Position numbers and translations under genes: made by a program. The notes under the pieces were generated by a model. The model made no database searches, was not told where the DNA came from, and worked only from the letters and a program-made list of their open reading frames with translations. This document shows, one piece after another, positions 43,492-51,876 of a DNA stretch of 64,000 nucleotides; positions within the stretch are counted from its first letter, which is position 1; each line of letters opens with the position of its first letter. The stretch is from contig NZ_SLTI01000049.1 of NCBI RefSeq assembly GCF_004347735.1, positions 16,934-80,933 of the forward strand, in the 5' to 3' direction. The stretch is from Sulfuricurvum sp. IAE1 (GTDB lineage: Bacteria > Campylobacterota > Campylobacteria > Campylobacterales > Sulfurimonadaceae).

Positions 43492-44663
43492 TTGCGCCCC
43501 TCGTTCAACTCAAAAGTTACTTTTTCAAGCAACACCACATCAACCTTGCGACCGGCGCTGATCTCAACCACCGGGAACATCTCATTTGCAAGCTTCATGT
43601 AGAAGTCAGCCAGTTTTTTCGAAGCTTCACCAACACCATTAAAGAGGCCCATCTGCATGGTGTCCCCCGGATCTGGTGTTGCAATAGATCCGGTCGGCTG
43701 CACTGAATAGGTCATATTGCTCTGGCTGAATCCTTTTGAAACACCTTCCAAAAATCCGGCAGCCAACGTTCTCGCAAGGATCGCCCCCTGTTTTGACACG
43801 ACACGACCTGGAAGACCAACCTTTCCATCTTCCCCTGCGACATAACCGATCGATTGACCGGCAGCACCCTTTTCAACAGCTCTGCCGTCTTCGGTCATAC
43901 AGGTCAGCTTTTCAACTCGAACAAAAGCACGTTCGCTTGAAAGATCCCCATAACCGCTACCGACAATATGGCACTCTTTCAGATTTGCCTTGAACTTGTT
44001 TGGGAGGCGAGTCATGTTTGTCACCTTGATCAGAACAGGATGCGGCCCGGTTTTGGCCTTGCCCCCGGTCGGAGCATCAATACCGGAGAGCAAAACGCCC
44101 CCCATAAAGCTTCCGCTTGGAATTTCGATCTTCTTGGTTTTGGAGGCTGCCTCTTTAGGCTTCGCCTCAACGTCATGCGGGGTAGCTACCGCGATGCTGC
44201 CGATCATGTTTTCCATTACAATGGTTTTTGGCGCCTCCCGCTTAATCTCTTCTGATTCCTTCGGTGGCTCTGGCAATCTGTGAACCTCTGTCGGTGGAGG
44301 TGGAGGTACTATCATGTTTGCTACGCTGTTCTGCGCCTGCATGGCCATCGGCAAAGGCTGCTGTCCTGCGGGTTGTCCTGGTACCGCAGCCGCGTTGCCA
44401 TTTTGCATTGCAGCCAATGCTTCCTGGAGCGCTTTAATCTGAGCGCTTTGCTGGGCATCGCTGTTCGCGAACTGCTTTCTGAATGTGCTTGCGTCCGTAT
44501 CCTTTTTGTTGATGATGTCGATCTTTGGCGTCTCAATCGGCGCTTGTGGCTTGTCTGGCTGAAACACAGAGCCCAGAAGCACAACAACCGCTGCGCCTGC
44601 GGCGATAAAAACACCTCCATAGAGAAGCTGTTTTTTCCGTTCTTCCGAAAACTTACTGTGCAT
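43488..44663 (-). CDS. traB: TraB core-complex protein
   Basis: 391 aa. Single membrane helix near the N-terminus (LLYGGVFIAAGAAVVVLLG), Pro-rich linker (MIVPPPPPTEVHRLPEPPKE), then the VirB10-like periplasmic domain (VLLSGIDAPTGG, GYVAGEDGKVGLPGRVVS). Spans the envelope as the scaffold of the transfer channel. Confidence 0.93.
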   Translation of the reverse strand: MHSKFSEERKKQLLYGGVFIAAGAAVVVLLGSVFQPDKPQAPIETPKIDIINKKDTDASTFRKQFANSDAQQSAQIKALQEALAAMQNGNAAAVPGQPAGQQPLPMAMQAQNSVANMIVPPPPPTEVHRLPEPPKESEEIKREAPKTIVMENMIGSIAVATPHDVEAKPKEAASKTKKIEIPSGSFMGGVLLSGIDAPTGGKAKTGPHPVLIKVTNMTRLPNKFKANLKECHIVGSGYGDLSSERAFVRVEKLTCMTEDGRAVEKGAAGQSIGYVAGEDGKVGLPGRVVSKQGAILARTLAAGFLEGVSKGFSQSNMTYSVQPTGSIATPDPGDTMQMGLFNGVGEASKKLADFYMKLANEMFPVVEISAGRKVDVVLLEKVTFELNEGRK

Positions 44664-45426
44664 CTGCCCCTCCAGCTTCTTCTTGGTTCAAGGTAACGAC
44701 AAACATCCGCGTGTTCTCTGTCGGTTCAAGAATTGTTTTTACGATAGAAATGGCGAGCGGATTCTTGAGGTACGGGATAAACATCGCTTCATAGAGATTC
44801 ACACTCTTTTTTGCATCTACGGTGTATTCATGGACTGAATATTTTGCTCCGACATAACTGCGCATCAACACCAACTTGATCTCTTCGAAGTCTTTTACCT
44901 CTTTGCCGACGTGCATCGGCTCATACCCGTCAGGTACATCGCCAAGGTAGGCTTTTTTAACCAGATCAAGCATTGTCGAATCGTAAGGGTTGGCCCGCTC
45001 GAATTCGCTGGCTTTTTTGGTTTCCGAGTATGGGGCTTTTAGGATAACCGTTTGTGCCGGAATATCCTTTGGCACCAGAACGAGAGAGAAAGTCCGGTCG
45101 TTGCATTCGATGAAGATATCTCTCGGGTGCTGCCCGTAATCAAATCTCTCTTCTACCCCATCGCCAGTTGTTCTGCGTGGGAGAATTTTCACATAGGCAT
45201 CTTTCCCGTTTTTTGCGGGGTCAACCTGAATTTCTTTTTCCTTTGAGAAAACAATATTTGAAATCCCGTTTGGGCAATGTATCCGAGAAAGGTCTTTCAG
45301 CGATACCGTTGCGAACGAATAACCGTCGCTTGCCTCGATTACCTGTATTGACTGTCCAGCCGTTTCGGCGAACGCAGATGTACCAATAAGGCACACCGAA
45401 GTGATAAAAGCTTTTGTCTTTGTCAT
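44653..45426 (-). CDS. traK: TraK core-complex protein
   Basis: 257 aa with a signal peptide. SLKDLSRIHCPNGISNIVFS and ECNDRTFSLVLVPKDIPAQT match TraK, the VirB9-like partner of TraB and TraV. Abuts traE and overlaps traB by 11 bp. Confidence 0.9.
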   Translation of the reverse strand: MTKTKAFITSVCLIGTSAFAETAGQSIQVIEASDGYSFATVSLKDLSRIHCPNGISNIVFSKEKEIQVDPAKNGKDAYVKILPRRTTGDGVEERFDYGQHPRDIFIECNDRTFSLVLVPKDIPAQTVILKAPYSETKKASEFERANPYDSTMLDLVKKAYLGDVPDGYEPMHVGKEVKDFEEIKLVLMRSYVGAKYSVHEYTVDAKKSVNLYEAMFIPYLKNPLAISIVKTILEPTENTRMFVVTLNQEEAGGADAQ

Positions 45427-45981
45427 TTACTGTACCTCAATAGAAGTGATGATAAGTTGCCCGTCCTGAACGATAAAGTCATAGACGATCGTTGTTCTGG
45501 CGGTCGAAATAGCGTTATTGCCGGACATCTTTTTCAGTGTCCCCTCAACTGAGAATTTTGTTCCAATGTCGTTGACCATGACCTTCATCGGATAGAATGC
45601 CTGATAAATATCGTTCTCCTTGATGACAGTGGCCTGAAGCGCCAGATTCTCACGAATCGCTTTGACTGCCCTTGGATCTTTTGTGAGGAATGGCATGATG
45701 CTGTCGAACGACGCCTGAACGTTTTGCGGTGATACCGACAAAAGGCGATCGGAAACATAGAACCCAACCTGTTCGAAATATTCATAGCTGATTTTGTTTC
45801 CGGTCACACGAAACTCTTTTTGGAAGTTTGGAGGTATGACAACGACGGTCTTATCTTCCGTTACCGATTTGATCACCAACAGGCTTACAACCAACGAACC
45901 CGATACTGCAAGTAGGGCGATCTTTAAAACTGCATTCTCCGAATCAAGCTTCGCCCAATTGCTCCAAAAACTGCTTTTCAT
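45427..45981 (-). CDS. traE: TraE pilus assembly protein
   Basis: 184 aa. N-terminal membrane helix (VLKIALLAVSGSLVVSLLVI) and a periplasmic domain with VVIPPNFQKEFRVTGNKIS, typical TraE. Overlaps traL by 4 bp. Confidence 0.92.
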   Translation of the reverse strand: MKSSFWSNWAKLDSENAVLKIALLAVSGSLVVSLLVIKSVTEDKTVVVIPPNFQKEFRVTGNKISYEYFEQVGFYVSDRLLSVSPQNVQASFDSIMPFLTKDPRAVKAIRENLALQATVIKENDIYQAFYPMKVMVNDIGTKFSVEGTLKKMSGNNAISTARTTIVYDFIVQDGQLIITSIEVQ

Positions 45982-46253
45982 CTAACAAGCTCCTTGACCC
46001 AGTATTCCGGGAGATGTTTTTTTCCCCAGAACCCAAAGCGGTACATAACGTGCTTAAAGAAACCGGGCTGTTTCTGATTGTTGAGCTTTGAGTAGATATT
46101 CATTGCGATAATCCCCAGCCCTGCAAAGATATAGGTATGGTCTGCAACGATCCCCAACCCTACGAACGCCATTAGGACGATCATCTCGTCCAACTCCCAC
46201 CACAACAACTGAATTTGTGCATTCAGATACTTTGGTATATATCTCTCTTCCAC
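45978..46253 (-). CDS. traL: TraL pilus assembly protein
   Basis: 91 aa. IPKYLNAQIQLLWWELDEM, two membrane helices and PGFFKHVMYRFGFW are diagnostic of TraL. Follows the pilin gene after a hairpin-containing gap of 66 bp. Confidence 0.93.
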   Translation of the reverse strand: MEERYIPKYLNAQIQLLWWELDEMIVLMAFVGLGIVADHTYIFAGLGIIAMNIYSKLNNQKQPGFFKHVMYRFGFWGKKHLPEYWVKELVR

Positions 46254-46282
46254 TTTGCCTCCTTGGTTTGGTGTGGATTATC

Positions 46283-46303
46283 GGTGGCACCTGCGATGCC
46301 ACC
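46283..46303 (-). terminator. intercistronic hairpin between pilin gene and traL
   Basis: GGTGGCA-CCTGCGA-TGCCACC, a 7-bp stem. It may attenuate transcription or protect the pilin mRNA end so that pilin is made in excess over TraL and later proteins. Confidence 0.5.
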
Positions 46304-46319
46304 TAAATCGACACGTTCC

Positions 46320-46598
46320 TTAGAACGACATTGTGTAGCGGGCATCAACCATCGCAGGGATTCCCCCGATCGAGATACCCAAAAAGAACAGGAATACGCC
46401 AGGGAGGATTCCGCCGTTCTTCAATGCAAGCAGAGCCATTACAATCAATGCAACCGCTCCGAGCTTACCCCAGCTCCCTTGAAGCGCAGAAGAGATATCG
46501 GTGTACCATGTTGCGACTTCCGCACCACCTGTCCCTGCATAAAGGCTCATGTTAAATGCCATGAGCAACAAAATAAATGGCAAGACCTTTTTGGTCAT
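46320..46598 (-). CDS. traA: TraA/VirB2-like pilin precursor
   Basis: 92 aa from MTKKVLPFILLLMAFNMSLY (ATG at 46598 behind GAGGAGTGAAC). Signal peptide cut after about LYAG, then two hydrophobic helices (LGAVALIVMALLALKNGG, LPGVFLFFLGISIGGIPAMV) separated by a short loop, as in F-type and VirB2 pilins. First gene of the traA-L-E-K-B-V-C operon. Confidence 0.8.
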   Translation of the reverse strand: MTKKVLPFILLLMAFNMSLYAGTGGAEVATWYTDISSALQGSWGKLGAVALIVMALLALKNGGILPGVFLFFLGISIGGIPAMVDARYTMSF

Positions 46599-46962
46599 GT
46601 TCACTCCTCGCGAGAAGATTCATGTATTTGGAATTCACCAAATCACAAATATGTATAACGTCTATCTTCAAACGCGAAATGATTTTCAAAAAAACAAAAC
46701 AGGCAGGTGCGGTTTTATAGCTCTTTAAAAAAAACAACCCTTAAAAAAGCGTCCGAAAAATACAGTAGGGTTTTCAAATGAAGAAATAGGGATTTAAAAA
46801 TAAATACATCTCTTATTTTAAAGGTGCTGTCGCATCATACATATACTTCGTATATATATACCTCATTATCATCCAAATCACCAATCCAAAAAAATAGTCC
46901 ACATCATTCGTCCGAAATTCGATATAATTTCTCACACCAAAATGAGAGAGGGATTTCTCACT
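46599..46962. other. 364-bp divergent intergenic region
   Basis: AT-rich gap between the pilin operon (-) and the 46963 gene (+). It holds operator copy 3 and a TATAAT (46923-46928) for the rightward gene. No ORF that I can support. Confidence 0.6.
46644..46662 (-). promoter_or_regulatory. tra-regulon operator, copy 3
   Basis: Minus-strand GACGTTATACATATTTGTG, the shared element with a one-base insertion in the right half, about 46 bp upstream of the pilin start codon. Confidence 0.65.
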
Positions 46963-47580
46963 ATGAAGACCATTAAAAGCTTTATTTTGCTCCATCCAGA
47001 GTCTGATGAATACACCCAGTTGCGTGAGATATGGCTCGATATGCTTTCCAAAAACAAGATGCCCGAAGACATCCGGACGCTTGAGGATATTGAGGCGATG
47101 ATCTACTTGCTGCACTTCCTGAAAAACATGGAAGATCCGATCGTAAAACCCCTAAAGAAGCTCGGCCTCATTGAAGAAACAACCAAGGACGTACTGACAA
47201 AGTTTGAAAAGATCATCATGACGATAGCCATCAATGACTACATCACCAAGATCCTGCACAATCGCGATAAAGAAAACTATCGGCTCAAAGGGAACAGCCT
47301 TAGAAGCTATTTGCAGCACTTCGTTTCCGAGGTTCGGATGAATGGTGGATATGTTATCGCAAAAAAAATCTACGATAAATGTGTGGATATGCTTAGAAAG
47401 AGGGCCGAACGTGCTAAAGAAAGCCCAAAAGTGCGCCAACTGGCCGAAAGATACCCTGACATTGATATCCACAGCATTGTTGCGATCTCGGTGGTGCAGG
47501 GAAAGATAGAGCTTGTAAATGACGATTTGGACTGGCTTGAGCAGGTCATTGAAATCGCTCAGGCCAAGCGAGCGGAATAG
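46963..47580 (+). CDS. 205-aa helical hypothetical protein
   Basis: Start MKTIKSFILLHPESDEYTQL behind GAGAGGGATTTCTCACT. Predominantly helical and charged, no membrane segment. Divergent from the pilin operon, which is a common place for a regulator, but no HTH is evident. Confidence 0.6.
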   Translation: MKTIKSFILLHPESDEYTQLREIWLDMLSKNKMPEDIRTLEDIEAMIYLLHFLKNMEDPIVKPLKKLGLIEETTKDVLTKFEKIIMTIAINDYITKILHNRDKENYRLKGNSLRSYLQHFVSEVRMNGGYVIAKKIYDKCVDMLRKRAERAKESPKVRQLAERYPDIDIHSIVAISVVQGKIELVNDDLDWLEQVIEIAQAKRAE

Positions 47581-47635
47581 CCGGACCAAAACCCTCTTTC
47601 TTTTAAAGGCCCTCTCTTTCTGCCTCCTGTTGGAG

Positions 47636-47790
47636 CAATGCAAACACATTGTCATTCCATTGCATATGCATTGCTAGGTAAATAATTATTATTGAATCTA
47701 CAATGCTCGACCGCTAGAAACAATTAGGATTATTGACTTTACAATGCCTATTTATTGATGCGACATTGCTATTACAATGCAAATTCAATG
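47636..47790. repeat. centromere-like array A: CAWTG boxes at 11-bp period
   Basis: Pentamers CATTG/CAATG (some TATTG or CAATT) start at 47636, 47647, 47658, 47669, 47690, 47701, then 47731, 47742, 47753, 47764, 47775, 47786. Within runs the step is exactly 11 bp. The split into two sets resembles parC of R1-type ParMRC loci, where ParR binds 11-bp direct repeats. It lies upstream of the HU-parM-parR genes in the 319-bp gap 47581-47899. Confidence 0.7.
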
Positions 47791-47836
47791 AAAAATCTAA
47801 AACTTTTTTTGAAAAATCCCTTTTTTTGCGATTGTG

Positions 47837-47854
47837 GACGTTATACATATTGTC
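47837..47854 (+). promoter_or_regulatory. tra-regulon operator, copy 4
   Basis: GACGTTATACATATTGTC, identical to copy 1, 46 bp upstream of the HU-like gene that leads the parMR operon. Confidence 0.7.
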
Positions 47855-47899
47855 GAGGTGTGATTTACACTCTCCAATTACACATCCGAAGGGGTATCC

Positions 47900-48202
47900 A
47901 TGAACGATACAAAAGGCATCAACAAGAAGGCGCTCGCTGAGGCAGTTTCAGCCGCAACAGGCATGAGCAAAAAAGATGCAGCCACGGCAATTGGCGCAGT
48001 CATTGATTCACTGGCATCGGCTTTGACTGTCGGCGAGGAAGTGTCCCTTGCCGGTTTTGGAACATTCAAGGTTTCAAAACGCAAAGAGATGATGAGAACG
48101 AATCCTCGCACAAAAGAGAAGGTTCTCTCCCCTGCCAAAAACGTGGTCACGTTCAAAGCGGCCAAGAGCCTTAAAGATGCCGTAGCTAACGGCAAATCGT
48201 AA
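47900..48202 (+). CDS. HU/IHF-family DNA-binding protein
   Basis: 100 aa. The helical N-terminus is followed by VSLAGFGTFKVSKRKEMMRT, NPRTKEKVLSPAKNVVTFKA and a C-terminal helix, the full HU fold including the DNA-wrapping arm. RBS GAAGGGG. Its place at the head of the parMR genes suggests a role in centromere or plasmid architecture. Confidence 0.92.
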   Translation: MNDTKGINKKALAEAVSAATGMSKKDAATAIGAVIDSLASALTVGEEVSLAGFGTFKVSKRKEMMRTNPRTKEKVLSPAKNVVTFKAAKSLKDAVANGKS

Positions 48203-48215
48203 CACAGCCGAATCG

Positions 48216-48392
48216 ATGAAGCAGATCGTCATCGAGGTTGTAGCGAGACGCAAGATTGATGAGCGGGAAATTCCAGTTCTCATGAAACTGACCTACAAAA
48301 ACAAATTCGGCGGGACGATCTCCCGCAACATCAAAGGCGGCTGGGCGGAAGCTCTAACCATTGCATCAGAGGATGCAGTACAAAACCAATAA
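48216..48392 (+). CDS. 58-aa hypothetical protein
   Basis: MKQIVIEVVARRKIDEREIP and onward, ending SEDAVQNQ, 13 bp after the HU gene and 26 bp before parM. Basic, alpha/beta. No recognised family; translation is inferred from operon position. Confidence 0.45.
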   Translation: MKQIVIEVVARRKIDEREIPVLMKLTYKNKFGGTISRNIKGGWAEALTIASEDAVQNQ

Positions 48393-48418
48393 TACAACCA
48401 GACTACGGAGGCAAAACC

Positions 48419-49333
48419 ATGTCACAATTTCAAAAAATCGCAATCGATATCGGCTACGGCGACACAAAAGTGTGCGTCGAAAACAAAGACGGTTCACTCA
48501 ACGTGTTCAAATTCCCATCGGCGGTCGCAAAAGTAAAAGAGGCGCAGTCAGACTTCGGCAACGATGCAATGCCTGATTCCTATCTCTTTAACGGCAAGCG
48601 CTATTTCGTCGGCGAGAAAGCCCAATACAACGCCGTCTCTACGCGCGGTTACGGCTTCCTCTCAAACTACGGACCGCTGATCGCTTACCACGCCATCATG
48701 AAAGCAGGACTCGACGTTAAAAAGCCGATTCACATCGTAACGGGGCTTTCGATCATGAACTGGGGCGAGGCAGATAGCTTCCATGCCATTATGAGCAAAT
48801 TCAGCGTTGACAACGTTTCACTCGAACCGGTTGTTGATTTGATGGCGCAGGGGCAGGGTGTTCTTTTCGATTTCGAAGGCGAAAAAGATGGCATGGTTTG
48901 TGTCGTCGATATCGGGTACAACACCTTCGACTTTATGGTGTTCGAAGACTGGGTTCCGCGTAAAGACCTCTCCTATGCAGACCCCATCGGTGCGAACAAA
49001 ATCATCACCGATCTCCAAGCGATCGTCAAGCGTGAGTTTAACGCTCCGATTTCCGAGCTGGAGGCAAAAGACATCTTCGTTCGCGGTAACGTCGTCAACT
49101 TTGGAAACGAAATCGATTTCACTGACAAAATCAACGAACTCAAAGAAGACTATAATATCTTCATCATGGACGAGCTGCGCACGAAGAGCCTTGAAGTTCT
49201 CCGCAAAGCAAAAACGGTCATCCTCTCTGGTGGGGGGGCATATTTTCTCGAAGGAACGGATTTGCCGGATAACGTACAATTCTCCGAAACTCCTTATGAG
49301 TTCGGCAACGTTCGCGGGTACTTCAAGTCATGA
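48419..49333 (+). CDS. parM: ParM/Alp-type actin-like partition ATPase
   Basis: 304 aa. IAIDIGYGDTKVCVENKDG (phosphate 1), VVDIGYNTFDFMVF (phosphate 2) and VILSGGGAYFL (adenosine motif) define the actin-like fold. Forms filaments that push plasmid copies apart. RBS GGAGGCAAAACC; 4-bp overlap with the ParR-like gene. Confidence 0.9.
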   Translation: MSQFQKIAIDIGYGDTKVCVENKDGSLNVFKFPSAVAKVKEAQSDFGNDAMPDSYLFNGKRYFVGEKAQYNAVSTRGYGFLSNYGPLIAYHAIMKAGLDVKKPIHIVTGLSIMNWGEADSFHAIMSKFSVDNVSLEPVVDLMAQGQGVLFDFEGEKDGMVCVVDIGYNTFDFMVFEDWVPRKDLSYADPIGANKIITDLQAIVKREFNAPISELEAKDIFVRGNVVNFGNEIDFTDKINELKEDYNIFIMDELRTKSLEVLRKAKTVILSGGGAYFLEGTDLPDNVQFSETPYEFGNVRGYFKS

Positions 49334-49626
49334 GCCCGAAAAAAACTTCCGCCTCCGTCCAGATTCGCCTCACCGGCGAGGACGCAGAGCTTTATAATCT
49401 GGTGTTGAACAAAAAAGCGTTTTTGGTTGCGGCACTGCGGATGTTTCACCAAGATGAAAAACTCCGCCCGGCGTTCTTCAACAATTCCAACAGCGACACA
49501 ATTGCCACAACCCAAAACCAAACCGTTCAGAAGTCCATGTCTAAAACGCCTTCGACCGAAGAGACACAACAAACCCGGCAAGAAGAGCCCAAAGCTGCTG
49601 TTCCGCGCGGATCTAAATTATGGTAA
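49330..49626 (+). CDS. parR: ParR-like partition adaptor
   Basis: 98 aa. The N-terminal SASVQIRLTGEDAELYNLVL and helix fit a ribbon-helix-helix domain; the polar Gln/Thr/Ser C-terminus fits the ParM-contacting tail. Called from position directly after parM. It would bind the 11-bp-phased boxes at 47.6 and possibly 52.6 kb. Confidence 0.75.
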   Translation: MSPKKTSASVQIRLTGEDAELYNLVLNKKAFLVAALRMFHQDEKLRPAFFNNSNSDTIATTQNQTVQKSMSKTPSTEETQQTRQEEPKAAVPRGSKLW

Positions 49627-49629
49627 CCC

Positions 49630-49923
49630 ATGATACAACTGGATTCGTTCACCCTTAAACACGCGAGGTTACCTTCTAATATCATGGTATCCGTCGCACT
49701 CATGGTCCACACCGCGAGCGACGCACCAGATGCAAAACCGAACGAAGCCCTCGCGTATGATTTCCTCCTCTCTTTTAAAGGCAATGCCAAAATCAATCTT
49801 GCCGAACTTCTCAGACATTTTGGATATCAAGATATTTCCAATTGCATCCAACTCGAAGGATTCGGATTCAGTATGAATGATTTTTGGTCAAACACAGATC
49901 ACTCAAAAAAGGAAACACTATGA
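49630..49923 (+). CDS. 97-aa hypothetical protein
   Basis: MIQLDSFTLKHARLPSNIMV and onward, three bases after parR. Mixed alpha/beta, no signal. Overlaps the next start by 4 bp. Unknown. Confidence 0.55.
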   Translation: MIQLDSFTLKHARLPSNIMVSVALMVHTASDAPDAKPNEALAYDFLLSFKGNAKINLAELLRHFGYQDISNCIQLEGFGFSMNDFWSNTDHSKKETL

Positions 49924-50450
49924 AAAAAACAACCCTTTCAATTGTTGCGATTGCGACGATCGCTTCATCGCTGTTTGCGACACCATTCCAAACCGAAGGT
50001 AAACTTCTCGCAGGCATCCAAGCCGGTGCGTTTGACACCAATACCTATCCTGCGGTGTTTAAAATCTCAGATTCATCATACGCCATTGGCCGTGCAAAAC
50101 CCAACCTCGTTTCTTCTCGAATGATGGTCCGCATTGAACAAATCTGCGAAAATAACGCCTGCCGAGACGTCATGGGGTTCGCGGTTGATAAAGACGGGAT
50201 CATCGGGATGAAAGCAGATGTTCAGCCCCAAAACCCAGTCAAAATCAAACAGCTAAAAGCCATTCACGACGATCTGAAAAAAAATGCTTCCGGGGATGAA
50301 AAAATCAAAGAACTCTCCAACTTCTATGGCAAATTGCTCGCCGAGGCCACAGCGCCGGTACTGAGCATTCCTGCTTCCGATAAGGTTGGCATTATCGTAT
50401 TCAACAACGAAAAGATCAATCTTCTCGATACCCAAAAGGATGCCAAATGA
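49920..50450 (+). CDS. periplasmic hypothetical protein
   Basis: 176 aa with signal peptide MKKTTLSIVAIATIASSLFA. IEQICENNACRDVMGFAVDK contains two Cys eight residues apart. FQTEGKLLAGIQAGAFD suggests a beta-rich start. RBS AAAAGGAAAC. Part of an envelope-protein run; family not recognised. Confidence 0.6.
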   Translation: MKKTTLSIVAIATIASSLFATPFQTEGKLLAGIQAGAFDTNTYPAVFKISDSSYAIGRAKPNLVSSRMMVRIEQICENNACRDVMGFAVDKDGIIGMKADVQPQNPVKIKQLKAIHDDLKKNASGDEKIKELSNFYGKLLAEATAPVLSIPASDKVGIIVFNNEKINLLDTQKDAK

Positions 50451-50824
50451 ATAAAGTCCTCATGTCTGTTTTAGCCGTCGGCGCTATCGGCTTTTCAATG
50501 TCGCACGCAAACGAAGAAGATGTAGTGTTTTGTAATCAACTGAACGCACTTGCACCAAAGATGGTCTCGGTCCTTGTTGATTCCTACTCGTTGTTGCATG
50601 ACGTAAATTCGACTTCATGCGAACAAATCAACCACAATGAATTTGAAGCTATGGCTTCGAAAAACACTCAATTCCTTCAGCGTATGATTTCAGCAAAAAA
50701 CACACACGACGCGACAACCTATCAATCGATCGTCGATAAAGCCAAGCAGATTAAAGCAAAAACTCCCGAAGCCATCGATGAAGTAATTGCGTCGATGAAT
50801 CTTTCTTCGTCAGGGCAGCATTAA
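50447..50824 (+). CDS. periplasmic helical hypothetical protein
   Basis: 125 aa with signal peptide MNKVLMSVLAVGAIGFSMSH. The mature part is helical with two Cys (VVFCNQ, STSCEQ). ATGA overlap with the preceding gene. Unknown. Confidence 0.6.
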   Translation: MNKVLMSVLAVGAIGFSMSHANEEDVVFCNQLNALAPKMVSVLVDSYSLLHDVNSTSCEQINHNEFEAMASKNTQFLQRMISAKNTHDATTYQSIVDKAKQIKAKTPEAIDEVIASMNLSSSGQH

Positions 50825-51388
50825 ATGACCCCGATCGCCTTTGCATTTGCGTTCGGGACAACGATTATTGTGGTCTTGCTGTTCGCATTGACTTTCAGCG
50901 CCAGCATCAAGCGGAAGAAAATCGAGAATCCATACACACTCCTTTATGAAGCCTGGGCCAACAGCGAGCAGCTCCAGAACAAGTCAATGCTCGATTCCGC
51001 ATTTGTCTCCCATATCGGGGATTATATGCACAACTTCGGCGATGGCTTGGCAAACTCCTTTACCGTCGATGCTGCAACCGTAAAACGGCTTGGCAAATTG
51101 TTTTTAGCCGTTCGATATGTCGCGGATAACGCCGACCGCCTTGGCGCCGATGTCGATTTTCGCATCCTCGATGAGGTTATCGACATCCCAGCATCACTCA
51201 AACATGATCTTTTGGATGCTATTCGCCGCGCAGAAGACCCGATGGAGCGGAAGAAAATGCTGTATAACCTTGTCCTCACCGGCTTCAAACAAATCCTTCC
51301 GGCGATCACAAACGGAAGATATGAATTCGACGACTCGCATCCACAGACACTGGGTGAGTTTAAGTCGCAGCAATACGTCATCCGATAA
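50825..51388 (+). CDS. membrane-anchored hypothetical protein
   Basis: 187 aa with one N-terminal helix (FAFGTTIIVVLLFALTFSAS) and a helical soluble domain. Starts immediately after the preceding stop. Possibly works with the two periplasmic proteins upstream. Unknown. Confidence 0.6.
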   Translation: MTPIAFAFAFGTTIIVVLLFALTFSASIKRKKIENPYTLLYEAWANSEQLQNKSMLDSAFVSHIGDYMHNFGDGLANSFTVDAATVKRLGKLFLAVRYVADNADRLGADVDFRILDEVIDIPASLKHDLLDAIRRAEDPMERKKMLYNLVLTGFKQILPAITNGRYEFDDSHPQTLGEFKSQQYVIR

Positions 51389-51412
51389 ATCAAATACGAA
51401 AGGGGGCATATC

Positions 51413-51631
51413 ATGGTGAACGAACCGAAATATTTCATTGTATCGTGCCCAGAATGCGGTACGGAGGTGAAGCTGCATATCGTCACAACCTGGCCGGAAA
51501 TAATTCACTGCCTGAATTGCTTTGTCGAATTTCACCATTCTGACTCAGTTCCAAGAGAGATAGGGAAAAAAGAATTTTTCGCCATTCCCGACTACAACGA
51601 TATTGAGAGATCTCAAATCTCAGCAGAATGA
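51413..51631 (+). CDS. zinc-ribbon mini-protein
   Basis: 72 aa. CPECGTEVKLHIVTTWPEII then CLNC form a zinc ribbon. The 79-aa protein at 58688-58927 has the same plan (CPECG, W-P-V-M-I, CGDC), so these are paralogues on opposite strands 7 kb apart. RBS AAAGGGGGCATATC. Confidence 0.65.
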   Translation: MVNEPKYFIVSCPECGTEVKLHIVTTWPEIIHCLNCFVEFHHSDSVPREIGKKEFFAIPDYNDIERSQISAE

Positions 51632-51642
51632 GGAGTTGACCT

Positions 51643-51876
51643 ATGACTAAAAACACCACGCCGTATATCAAACCGTTGCCGTGCAAAAAATGCAACACGA
51701 CCCCAGAGGTGTGCAACAACTTTCTGGATTGGTATGTTGCGCAATGCCCAAAATGCCTTATCCGGATTGAAGATCCGCATAAAATGCCGTTTCCGCCCAA
51801 ACTCTCAGAACTACCAAAGAGCCGGTGGCGGACGGTAAAGAAATGGAACGCCGAAGCAGGGAAGGCCGATGCTTGA
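51643..51876 (+). CDS. Lar-like restriction alleviation family protein
   Basis: 77 aa. LPCKKCNTTPEVC near the start, CPKC in the middle and VKKWNAEA at the end reproduce the Lar/restriction-alleviation pattern. RBS AGGAGTTGACCT. In phage Rac, Lar modulates type I restriction; here the role is inferred from the pattern only. Confidence 0.6.
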   Translation: MTKNTTPYIKPLPCKKCNTTPEVCNNFLDWYVAQCPKCLIRIEDPHKMPFPPKLSELPKSRWRTVKKWNAEAGKADA

